This document shows positions 1 through 5,339 of a stretch of 5,339 bases of DNA, piece by piece (the stretch's first letter is position 1; the number at the start of each line of letters is the position of its first letter). This stretch comes from an uncultured Lactobacillus sp. (GTDB taxonomy: Bacteria; Bacillota; Bacilli; Lactobacillales; Lactobacillaceae). The notes under the pieces are model-generated. The model did no database searches and was not told the origin of the DNA. It worked only from the letters and a program-made list of their open reading frames with translations. The position numbers and the translations under genes are program-made. Where the stretch lies: the NCBI GenBank assembly GCA_947252915.1, contig CAMXWI010000072.1, positions 1 to 5,339 of the forward strand, in the 5' to 3' direction.

Positions 1-1322
1 GTGCTAGTCGTGTCCGGGATCTTTTTGATCAAGCCAAAAAGAATGCACCATCGATCATTTTCATTGATGAAATTGATGCCGTGGGTCGCCGCCGTGGTAA
101 CGGCATGGGTGGTGGCCATGATGAACGGGAACAAACCTTGAACCAACTGTTGGTTGAAATGGATGGTTTTCAAGGCGATGAAGGAGTCATTGTTATGGCT
201 GCTACGAACCGTTCCGACGTCCTTGATCCAGCCTTGCTGCGTCCTGGCCGGTTTGACCGGAAAATTCTGGTTGGTCGACCAGACGTTAAGGGCCGGGAAG
301 CTATTTTACGGGTTCATGCCAAGAATAAGCCGTTGGCACCAGATGTCGATTTGAAGGAAATTGCTAAACAAACGCCAGGTTTTGTCGGGGCAGATTTAGC
401 TAACCTGTTAAACGAGGCAGCGTTGTTAGCGGCCCGCCGGAATAAGACCGAAATTGATGCATCTGATGTTGATGAGGCTGAAGACCGGGTAATTGCAGGT
501 CCAGCTAAGCGAGATCGAGTAGTTTCACCACAAGAACGCAAGACAGTGGCATACCACGAAGCTGGGCACACCATTGTTGGGTTAGTTCTGAACGATGCAC
601 GAGTCGTTCATAAGGTAACGATTGTTCCTCGTGGACGAGCTGGTGGTTATGCCATCATGCTGCCAAAGGAAGACCAGATGCTAATGAGTAAGAAGAATGC
701 TGAGGAACAAATTGCTGGTCTGATGGGTGGTCGTGCTGCCGAAGAATTGATTTTCAACTCCCAATCATCTGGGGCTTCAAATGACTTTGAACAAGCAACC
801 CAGATCGCTCGTTCTATGGTCACCCAATACGGAATGAGTGACAAGATTGGGCCAGTCGAACTACAGAGCTCTGGTCAAGTCTTTACTGGTCAAGGTTATG
901 ATCAGTCGCCATATTCAGAAAAGACCGCGGCCTTAGTTGATGAAGAAGTTCGGCGGATCTTAACTGAAGGTCATCAACGGGCATTGCATATTATTGAAAC
1001 GCATCGTGATCAACATAAGCTGATTGCGGAAGCATTGCTGAAGTATGAAACGCTTGATGAAAAGCAAATTCTCAGCCTTTACAAGGACGGGAAGATGCCA
1101 GAAAAGGATGTTGAAGCTGCGGAAGATGAACAGCGGGCAGCAACTTTTGAGGAATCAAAGCGTGAATTAGAGCGTCGAGAAAACGCAAAGAGTGATCAAG
1201 AAAAAGCGGATGAACTACCAGACAGTTCTGATGAGACGGTTGCTCCAAAGAGTAGTTATGACAATTCATCAACTAATGGTGAAGATAAAACTACCGACCA
1301 TCATTCTACAGATGATGATTAA
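1..1322 (+). CDS. ftsH: ATP-dependent zinc metalloprotease FtsH (3' part, 5' end outside window)
   Basis: FtsH is a membrane-anchored AAA+ protease that unfolds and degrades misfolded membrane proteins and short-lived regulators. The reading frame is open from the left edge (first full codon at 3), so the GTG at 81 is an internal valine codon, not a start. Visible are 439 codons. In order: SRVRDLF; Walker [12 protein letters not shown] at 54-86, with the catalytic Asp-Glu at 66-71; the second region of homology ending LLRPGRFDR, with the two arginine fingers at 240-242 and 249-251; the zinc motif HEAGH at 555-569; and [10 protein letters not shown], whose Asp codon at 783-785 is the expected third zinc ligand. 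All key residues seen are intact. The two N-terminal membrane segments and Walker A lie upstream, probably some 230 or more residues. The end is a charged, Asp/Glu/Ser-rich tail of about 65 residues, as in other lactobacilli. It is followed by its own terminator. Confidence 0.98.
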   Translation, partial: ASRVRDLFDQAKKNAPSIIFIDEIDAVGRRRGNGMGGGHDEREQTLNQLLVEMDGFQGDEGVIVMAATNRSDVLDPALLRPGRFDRKILVGRPDVKGREAILRVHAKNKPLAPDVDLKEIAKQTPGFVGADLANLLNEAALLAARRNKTEIDASDVDEAEDRVIAGPAKRDRVVSPQERKTVAYHEAGHTIVGLVLNDARVVHKVTIVPRGRAGGYAIMLPKEDQMLMSKKNAEEQIAGLMGGRAAEELIFNSQSSGASNDFEQATQIARSMVTQYGMSDKIGPVELQSSGQVFTGQGYDQSPYSEKTAALVDEEVRRILTEGHQRALHIIETHRDQHKLIAEALLKYETLDEKQILSLYKDGKMPEKDVEAAEDEQRAATFEESKRELERRENAKSDQEKADELPDSSDETVAPKSSYDNSSTNGEDKTTDHHSTDDD

Positions 1323-1337
1323 TGATTAATTAAATTG

Positions 1338-1372
1338 AAGGAATTGTGCCAAGCAAGCACAATTCCTTTTTT
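1338..1372 (+). terminator. Intrinsic terminator of ftsH
   Basis: A perfect 12-bp stem pairs AAGGAATTGTGC (1338-1349) with GCACAATTCCTT (1357-1368). The loop is 7 bases (1350-1356), and the T run spans 1367-1372. It starts 16 bp after the ftsH stop codon. It should end most ftsH transcripts and separate ftsH from hslO, although some read-through is possible. Confidence 0.93.
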
Positions 1373-1385
1373 AGTAGTCATTTAA

Positions 1386-1394
1386 TGATAAAAT
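1386..1394 (+). promoter_or_regulatory. Candidate extended -10 promoter for hslO-dusB-lysS
   Basis: TGATAAAAT combines a TGN extension (1386-1388) with the -10 hexamer TAAAAT (1389-1394), which matches five of six consensus bases. The expected transcription start is near 1401, giving a leader of about 26 bases before the hslO start codon. No good -35 hexamer is present: the bases 16-17 bp upstream belong to the T run of the ftsH terminator. The call rests on the -10 motif and on the need for a promoter after a strong terminator. No CIRCE or CtsR-type operator was seen. Confidence 0.5.
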
Positions 1395-1426
1395 AGGTGC
1401 AGATATTTTAACTGGAGGAGTTAAAG

Positions 1427-2314
1427 ATGACGGAAGATTATTTAGTAAAAGCAGTGGCAGAAAATGGCATGTTTCGTGCTTATGCGGTCAACGCGACGCA
1501 CTTGGTAGCGGAGGCCCAAAAAATTCACGGTACTTGGAGTGCCGCTTCGGCAGCGCTTGGCCGGACGTTGATTGGAACATTATTATTGTCAACATCTGGT
1601 TTACAAGGTGATGCAGGTTTAACTGTTAAAATTCAAGGCAATGGTCCAGTTGGCTTTATTGTGGCAGACGGGACAGCCAATGGAACGGTTAAGGGCTATG
1701 TTCACAACCCTCACGTAAATTTACCGCTGAATAGTAAGGGAAAGATTGATGTGGCTGGAGCAGTCGGTCATCAGGGAACGTTAGCAGTTACCAAAATGAA
1801 TCCAGGTGATAAAACGCCATATACTGGAGAGGTTGACCTAGTTTCTGGTGAGTTAGGTGATGATTTTACTTACTATCTCGCACAGTCAGAACAAATTCCG
1901 TCCGCAGTTGGGTTATCCGTGTTTGTTGAAAAGGATGATCAGATTGGGGTTGCTGGTGGATTTATGGTTCAAGTATTGCCGGGAGCGAAAGATGAACAGA
2001 TTGAAGAATTGGAAAAATCAATCAAAGACTTACCACTTGTGTCAGAAATGTTTCGGGATGGTGATACACCGGAAGATATTTTAAAGCGTATCTTTGCTGG
2101 GAAGGAATTAAAGATTTTAGATAAAATACCGGTGAAGTACCAATGTAATTGCTCAAAGGAACGTTTTGCTAAGGCCTTGGCCAGTGTGAAAAAGGCCGAT
2201 TTACAAGAGATGATTACGAAGGATCATGGCGCGCAAGCGGTCTGCCAATTCTGTGGCAAAAAGTATGAATTTACAGAAGATGAATTAAAGGCAATGATTG
2301 CTGCACAAAAATAG
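1427..2314 (+). CDS. hslO: Redox-regulated molecular chaperone Hsp33
   Basis: Hsp33 is a cytosolic holdase chaperone, dormant when reduced with bound zinc, and activated when oxidation (typically with heat or hypochlorous stress) forms disulfides and unfolds its C-terminal part. The 295-residue product has the usual family length. It begins with the typical DYLVKAVAENGMFRAYAVN stretch, continues through the globular substrate-binding core (about 1-180) and the linker (about 185-235), and ends in the redox switch domain. That domain has four cysteines, C240 and C242 (CNC) and C273 and C276 (CQFC), matching the CXC...CXXC zinc signature, so the switch looks functional. The ATG at 1427 is supported by the ribosome binding site GGAGGAG at 1414-1420, six bases upstream. 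It is the first gene of the likely hslO-dusB-lysS operon and lies beside ftsH, another protein quality-control gene. Confidence 0.97.
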   Translation: MTEDYLVKAVAENGMFRAYAVNATHLVAEAQKIHGTWSAASAALGRTLIGTLLLSTSGLQGDAGLTVKIQGNGPVGFIVADGTANGTVKGYVHNPHVNLPLNSKGKIDVAGAVGHQGTLAVTKMNPGDKTPYTGEVDLVSGELGDDFTYYLAQSEQIPSAVGLSVFVEKDDQIGVAGGFMVQVLPGAKDEQIEELEKSIKDLPLVSEMFRDGDTPEDILKRIFAGKELKILDKIPVKYQCNCSKERFAKALASVKKADLQEMITKDHGAQAVCQFCGKKYEFTEDELKAMIAAQK

Positions 2315-2326
2315 TTTGCATTGCTG

Positions 2327-2335
2327 TGATACAAT
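2327..2335 (+). promoter_or_regulatory. Candidate internal extended -10 promoter before dusB
   Basis: TGATACAAT in the 57-bp hslO-dusB gap has the TGN extension at 2327-2329 and the -10 hexamer TACAAT at 2330-2335 (five of six consensus bases). A start near 2342 would give a leader of about 30 bases to the dusB ATG. There is no convincing -35 at 16-18 bp spacing. The sequence closely resembles the candidate before hslO (TGATAAAATAG against TGATACAATAG). If active, it would let dusB-lysS be made independently of hslO. Confidence 0.4.
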
Positions 2336-2371
2336 AGTGATTGTGATTTTTGTAGAGAAGGAGGAAAGCTC

Positions 2372-3376
2372 ATGGAATGGCACATTGGGGACGTTAAAAT
2401 TCCCAATCAAGTCGTTGTGGCACCGATGGCGGGGGTCACAAATAAGGCCTTTCGGGTAATTTGTAAAAAATTTGGTGCTGGTTACGTAGTTTGCGAGATG
2501 ATTTCTGATCGCGGGATTATGTATCATAATAAAAAGACCTTGTCGATGACGACAGTGGATCCGCATGAACATCCGATGGGAATCCAGATTTTTGGTGGCA
2601 CCAAGGAGACTTTAGTTGAAGGGGCTAAGTTTATTGATCAACACACGGCTGCCGATGTGATTGATATCAATATGGGGTGCCCGGTCAATAAAGTTGTGAA
2701 TACTGATGCTGGAGCACGGTGGTTACTTGATCCCAACAAGGTGTACGAGATGGTTTCTTATGTCGTGGATGCTGTTCAAAAACCGGTGACCGTTAAAATG
2801 CGGACTGGCTGGGATGATAAACACATTTTTGCGGTTGAGAATGCACTGGCAGCAGAACGAGCAGGTGCTTCGGCAATCGCAATGCATGGTCGAACCAGAA
2901 AACAAATGTATACAGGACATGCTGATTGGGATATCCTAAAAGAAGTGGCCGGACAATTAACAATTCCGTTTATGGGTAATGGGGATGTCAAAACTCCAGA
3001 AGACGCCAAACGGATGTTAGATGAAGTGGGTGCTGATGCTGTGATGATTGGTCGGGCAGCAATGGGTAACCCATGGATGTTGACCCGGACAGAACATTAT
3101 TTGGAAACTGGGGAGTTACTACCAGAAGCGACTCCTCAACAAAAGATCCAGACCGCTAAGGAACACTTAGCAGCGCTTTGCGATTTAAAGGGTGAGTATG
3201 TTGGAATCCGTGAATTTCGCGGTCAGGCGGCCTACTATCTCAAAGGAATTCCACGGTCTGCACGGACTAAGGTTGCGTTAATGTCGGCGACTAAACAGGC
3301 CGAGGCCGATGAAATTTTTGACCGTTTTTTGGATCAATACGAAGAACGACTTGCTAAGAAGCAAACCACACAGTAA
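2372..3376 (+). CDS. dusB: tRNA-dihydrouridine synthase DusB
   Basis: This FMN-dependent cytosolic enzyme reduces particular uridines in tRNA to dihydrouridine using NAD(P)H; which positions it targets cannot be read from the sequence. The 334-residue product has the normal DusB length. The TIM-barrel part carries the FMN-site segment [12 protein letters not shown] (17-28), the Dus signature [10 protein letters not shown] (100-109) with catalytic C103, KMRTGW (142-147), MHGRTR (171-176), the phosphate-binding NGDV (203-206) and [16 protein letters not shown] (220-235). The remaining C-terminal part, about 245-330, is the helical tRNA-binding domain. The ATG at 2372 follows a full AAGGAGG ribosome binding site (2358-2364) by seven bases. 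The stop lies 14 bp before lysS, and the Dus-lysS pairing is common in Firmicutes, joining tRNA modification and charging in one transcript. Confidence 0.96.
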   Translation: MEWHIGDVKIPNQVVVAPMAGVTNKAFRVICKKFGAGYVVCEMISDRGIMYHNKKTLSMTTVDPHEHPMGIQIFGGTKETLVEGAKFIDQHTAADVIDINMGCPVNKVVNTDAGARWLLDPNKVYEMVSYVVDAVQKPVTVKMRTGWDDKHIFAVENALAAERAGASAIAMHGRTRKQMYTGHADWDILKEVAGQLTIPFMGNGDVKTPEDAKRMLDEVGADAVMIGRAAMGNPWMLTRTEHYLETGELLPEATPQQKIQTAKEHLAALCDLKGEYVGIREFRGQAAYYLKGIPRSARTKVALMSATKQAEADEIFDRFLDQYEERLAKKQTTQ

Positions 3377-3390
3377 GAGGAGGATTATTG
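3377..3390 (+). promoter_or_regulatory. lysS ribosome binding site with tandem TTG-ATG starts
   Basis: The whole dusB-lysS gap is 14 bp. It consists of GAGGAGG (3377-3383), directly after the dusB stop codon, then ATTA and an in-frame TTG immediately before the ATG. Spacing favours the ATG (seven bases against four). The compact junction supports co-transcription and possibly translational coupling of lysS to dusB. Confidence 0.8.
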
Positions 3391-4890
3391 ATGGCAAAGG
3401 AAGAAAAGTTAAATGATCAAATGCTTGTCCGTCGGCAAAAGATGGACGCATTGCGTGAGCAAGGGATTGACCCATTTGGGCACCGTTTTGCACCGGATCA
3501 CGATATTTCAACAGAAATTCGGGCAAAGTACGGTAATGATAGTGAAGAATTATTAGCTCAACAACAAAACGAAGTGACAATTGCTGGTCGAATGATTGCC
3601 AAGCGGGGTAGTGGGAAGGCTAGTTTTGCTGACTTGCTAGATCGTGGCGGCAAGATTCAATTTTATGTTCGTCAAGATGTTGTTGGTGAAGAAACGTATC
3701 AGCTGTTTAAAGATTCAGATATTGGTGACTTCTGGGGAATCACTGGTGATGTAATTAAGACCCGGATGGGTGAATTAACGATTCGTGCACGTAAAATGAC
3801 TTTCTTGACGAAGGCTCTGCGTCCGCTCCCAGATAAGTACCATGGTTTGCAAGACCCTGAATTAGTATATCGTCAGCGGTACTTGGATTTAATTACCAAC
3901 CGTGACAGCTTTGAACGCTTCCAGACCCGGACTAAGATCATTAAGGCAATCCGGAACTATATGGATAGTAACGATTTTACGGAAGTTGAAACACCAATTT
4001 TGGAAAACGTGGCATCAGGTGCCGAGGCACGGCCGTTTATTACGCACCATAATGCCCTTGACATTGATATGTATATGCGAATTGCTACTGAATTACGCCT
4101 AAAGCGTTTGATTGTTGGTGGCATGGAACGGGTTTACGAACTCGGCCGGATTTTCCGAAATGAAGGAATGGATCCGCACCATAATCCAGAATTTGACACG
4201 ATGGAAACCTATGCTGCTTACTTCGATTTTAATGATGTTATGCAGGAAACCGAAGGAATCTTTAAGACCGCTGCCAAAGTAGTTAGTGATGATCTTAAGG
4301 TTAATTATCAAGGGACAGAACTTGATTTCAGCAAACCATTTGAGCGGATGCACATGGTCGATGCCATTAAGAAGTTCACTGGGGTAGACTTCTGGCCTGA
4401 AATGACTGTTGAAGAAGCTCGTAAACTGGCTGATGAAAATGGAGTTCAGTATGAAGATTGGTGGAAAGTTGGTCATATTATCAACGCCTTCTTTGAAGAT
4501 AAGGTGCAGGATCAGCTAGAACAACCGATCTTTATCTATGGCCATCCAAAGGAAATTTCACCATTAGCACATTTGAACCGTGAAGATCCACGATTTACGG
4601 ATCGGTTTGAGCTGTACATTTTAGGGAATGAATACGCAAATGCCTTTACAGAATTAAATGATCCAATTGATCAGCTGCAGCGTTTTGAAGCGGAAGCAAA
4701 GGAACATGCTGAAGGTAATGATGAATACCAACCAATTGATGAAGACTTTGTAGAAGCGCTCGAATATGGGATGCCACCAACAGGGGGACTCGGTGTTGGA
4801 ATTGATCGGTTAGTAATGTTGATGACGGATGCCAAGTCTATCCGGGATGTTTTACTTTTCCCAACGATGCGGCCAAAGACGAATAACTAA
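3391..4890 (+). CDS. lysS: Lysyl-tRNA synthetase, class II
   Basis: Attaches lysine to tRNA-Lys using ATP in the cytosol; essential for translation. At 499 residues it is full length for bacterial class II LysRS. An N-terminal helical extension is followed by an OB-fold anticodon-binding domain (about 62-145) and the class II catalytic domain. Motif 1 ends in EVETPIL (198-204). Motif 2 is RIFRNEGMD (253-261), followed by the HNPEF signature (264-268). [13 protein letters not shown] lies at 413-425. Motif 3, [14 protein letters not shown], is at 460-473 and includes the ATP-binding arginine R473. I chose the ATG at 3391 rather than the TTG directly before it (3388): the ribosome binding site GAGGAGG (3377-3383) is seven bases from the ATG but only four from the TTG, and MAKEEKLND is a normal start for this family. 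No T-box leader is present; expression depends on the upstream operon promoters. Confidence 0.98.
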   Translation: MAKEEKLNDQMLVRRQKMDALREQGIDPFGHRFAPDHDISTEIRAKYGNDSEELLAQQQNEVTIAGRMIAKRGSGKASFADLLDRGGKIQFYVRQDVVGEETYQLFKDSDIGDFWGITGDVIKTRMGELTIRARKMTFLTKALRPLPDKYHGLQDPELVYRQRYLDLITNRDSFERFQTRTKIIKAIRNYMDSNDFTEVETPILENVASGAEARPFITHHNALDIDMYMRIATELRLKRLIVGGMERVYELGRIFRNEGMDPHHNPEFDTMETYAAYFDFNDVMQETEGIFKTAAKVVSDDLKVNYQGTELDFSKPFERMHMVDAIKKFTGVDFWPEMTVEEARKLADENGVQYEDWWKVGHIINAFFEDKVQDQLEQPIFIYGHPKEISPLAHLNREDPRFTDRFELYILGNEYANAFTELNDPIDQLQRFEAEAKEHAEGNDEYQPIDEDFVEALEYGMPPTGGLGVGIDRLVMLMTDAKSIRDVLLFPTMRPKTNN

Positions 4891-4930
4891 AATAAAGAAA
4901 AGTCATTTTTTGACTTTTCTTTATTTTTTT
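4891..4930 (+). terminator. Intrinsic terminator of the hslO-dusB-lysS operon
   Basis: A 15-bp uninterrupted stem pairs 4891-4905 with 4911-4925, leaving a 5-base T loop (4906-4910); the T run is 4924-4930. The stem is mostly A:T, with G:C pairs only at 4897/4919, 4902/4914 and 4904/4912, so it relies on length rather than GC content. It begins directly after the lysS stop codon and separates lysS from the rRNA promoters downstream. Confidence 0.9.
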
Positions 4931-5072
4931 ATTGTTAGGTATTTAGTTTGAAAAGAGGAATGATTAAGTAGTATGAGCTGAAAAAGTTCACAATTTATGG
5001 ATAATATATGATGCATTTTGCATAAAGTTCGTGGTATTGCAGATTTGTAGTTTGGCTATCAAGAAAAGAGTG

Positions 5073-5101
5073 TTGACTTTTAATGCTTGGTTCTTTATAG
5101 T
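5073..5101 (+). promoter_or_regulatory. rrn promoter P1 (distal)
   Basis: The -35 TTGACT (5073-5078, five of six consensus bases) and the -10 TATAGT (5096-5101, five of six) are separated by exactly 17 bp. The predicted start is A5107 or G5108. The A-rich bases just upstream (5061-5068) could act as an UP element. Confidence 0.78.
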
Positions 5102-5145
5102 ATATAAGCGTTGTTACGACAGCTTGTTGTTTCAACGAAAAATAT

Positions 5146-5157
5146 ATCAAATTTGAT
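5146..5157 (+). repeat. Perfect 12-bp palindrome upstream of P2
   Basis: ATCAAATTTGAT reads the same on both strands and ends one base before the P2 -35 hexamer (5159-5164). Its position suits a DNA-binding protein site or an intrinsically curved A/T tract. No regulator is known for it here, and its function is unproven. Confidence 0.6.
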
Positions 5158-5158
5158 G

Positions 5159-5187
5159 TTGACGATGAGATATCAATATGATATATT
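5159..5187 (+). promoter_or_regulatory. rrn promoter P2 (middle)
   Basis: The -35 TTGACG (5159-5164, five of six) and the -10 TATATT (5182-5187, five of six) are 17 bp apart. The predicted start is A5193 or G5194. This is the only one of the three promoters with dyad symmetry both just upstream of the -35 and inside the spacer. Confidence 0.7.
5170..5184 (+). repeat. Inverted repeat within the P2 spacer and -10
   Basis: ATATCA (5170-5175) and TGATAT (5179-5184) are inverted around ATA. The unit resembles the palindrome at 5146-5157 (ATATCAATATGAT against ATATCAAATTTGAT), with centres about 25-26 bp apart. It overlaps the first bases of the P2 -10 hexamer, so a bound protein would block the promoter. 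That role is only inferred, and A/T-rich sequence makes chance dyads common. Confidence 0.45.
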
Positions 5188-5228
5188 TTAAAAGTTGTCA
5201 GTTTTAATTGACTTCTTCAAAAAAGTTG

Positions 5229-5257
5229 TTGACAAATTCTTGATAACGTTGTAATAT
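5229..5257 (+). promoter_or_regulatory. rrn promoter P3 (proximal)
   Basis: A perfect consensus -35 TTGACA (5229-5234) is followed, after 17 bp, by TAATAT (5252-5257), which matches four of six -10 bases. An alternative -10, TATAAC (5255-5260), matches better but has a long 20-bp spacing. A run of six A residues at 5219-5224 lies just upstream, where a proximal UP element would sit. The predicted start is around 5263-5265. Being nearest to the leader, it is likely a major rRNA promoter. Confidence 0.78.
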
Positions 5258-5262
5258 AACAA

Positions 5263-5288
5263 ATGCTTTCTGAGTTATCAGTCAGCAT
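5263..5288 (+). other. Hairpin at the start of the rRNA leader
   Basis: ATGCT (5263-5267) pairs with AGCAT (5284-5288). After a 2-by-2 internal loop, CTGA (5270-5273) pairs with TCAG (5278-5281) around the loop GTTA. It lies at the expected 5' end of P3 transcripts. There is no T run after it, so it is not a terminator; a role in leader folding or 5'-end stability is only a guess. Confidence 0.45.
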
Positions 5289-5292
5289 GGTA

Positions 5293-5306
5293 GACCTTTG
5301 AAGACT
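5293..5306 (+). promoter_or_regulatory. boxA-like rRNA antitermination element
   Basis: GACCTTTGAAGACT resembles the Bacillus-type rrn boxA, whose core from memory is CTCTTTGAAAACT. The CTTTGAA core is intact, with one A-to-G change in the next block. It lies about 30 bases after the likely P3 start, as expected for a leader boxA, where Nus factors load to prevent premature (Rho-type) termination. This is the main evidence that the transcript is ribosomal RNA. Confidence 0.65.
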
Positions 5307-5339
5307 GAATAAAGTTTCGACGAATCAAATGTGTAGGGT

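Larger units (their letters stand above)
4931..5339 (+). other. Gene-free upstream and leader region of a ribosomal RNA operon
   Basis: This 409-bp stretch is visibly richer in A and T than the coding sequence, and every ATG in it runs quickly into a stop. The first 140 bases (to about 5070) show nothing I can name beyond A/T-rich sequence. From 5071 on come three tandem promoters, two dyads, a leader hairpin and a boxA-like element. No mature 16S rRNA start (a sequence like AGAGTTTGATC) is reached, so the rRNA gene itself is inferred to lie past the right edge. The rrn assignment rests on the promoter array, the boxA-like leader and the known lysS-rrn neighbourhood in related bacteria. Confidence 0.8.

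Noticed and set aside
81..83. GTG as the start codon of a 413-residue protein
   Set aside because: The frame is open upstream to the window edge and encodes the conserved FtsH sequence through Walker B; this GTG is the valine of the IDAVG segment.
1857..2084. 75-codon + strand frame inside hslO
   Set aside because: Out-of-frame reading within intact hslO, with no independent start signals.
2285..2572. 95-codon open frame on the - strand across the hslO-dusB junction
   Set aside because: It overlaps two well-supported genes and the dusB ribosome binding site on the other strand, and its product shows no recognisable features.
4099..4476. 125-codon open frame on the - strand inside lysS
   Set aside because: It lies wholly within the strongly supported lysS gene, has no family resemblance I can see, and no plausible promoter or ribosome binding site. 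It is a shadow of lysS codon composition.
4948..4977. Possible further upstream promoter TTGAAA with TATGAG at 18-bp spacing
   Set aside because: The -10 matches only four of six bases with both final positions off, spacing is not ideal, and it lacks the TGTTGAC context of the other three promoters.
5011..5023. Small inverted repeat ATGCA-TTT-TGCAT
   Set aside because: A 5-bp stem with no nearby promoter hexamers at proper spacing and no T run; expected by chance in A/T-rich DNA.
5208..5236. TTGACT at 5208-5213 as a fourth rrn -35
   Set aside because: The bases 17 bp downstream (GACAAA) are not a -10 and overlap the P3 -35.

Overview
The window is an ordinary housekeeping stretch from a member of the Lactobacillaceae (low-GC Firmicutes). 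Evidence is the protein sequences, strong GGAGG-type ribosome binding sites, the long acidic C-terminal tail on FtsH, and the gene order ftsH-hslO-dusB-lysS followed by a ribosomal RNA promoter region. From memory of the group, related gene order occurs in lactobacilli and, with folate and cysteine genes interposed, in Bacillus subtilis. The species cannot be fixed from sequence alone. All genes are on the + strand.

Layout. Positions 1-1322 are the 3' part of ftsH, a membrane AAA+ zinc protease, cut by the left edge just before its Walker B motif. A textbook intrinsic terminator at 1338-1372 closes ftsH. A short gap with an extended -10 type promoter candidate then leads into hslO (1427-2314, redox-activated chaperone Hsp33), dusB (2372-3376, tRNA dihydrouridine synthase) and lysS (3391-4890, class II lysyl-tRNA synthetase). 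These three probably form an operon: gaps are 57 and 14 bp, there is no terminator between them, and each start has a strong Shine-Dalgarno sequence. A second extended -10 candidate before dusB may add transcription of dusB-lysS. A long A/T-rich hairpin at 4891-4930 ends the operon.

The last 409 bases (4931-5339) hold no gene. They carry three tandem sigma-70/SigA-type promoters, each with a TGTTGAC block at its -35 element and exactly 17 bp between hexamers. Two related dyads sit around the middle promoter. After the third promoter come a hairpin and a boxA-like sequence characteristic of the rRNA leader. I infer that a 16S rRNA gene starts just beyond the right edge; no mature rRNA sequence is present in the window.

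Functionally the genes serve protein quality control (FtsH, Hsp33), tRNA modification (DusB), tRNA charging (LysRS) and ribosome synthesis (rrn promoters). I found no mobile element, CRISPR array, tRNA gene, phage gene or evident new system. The part most worth a second look is the rrn promoter array.
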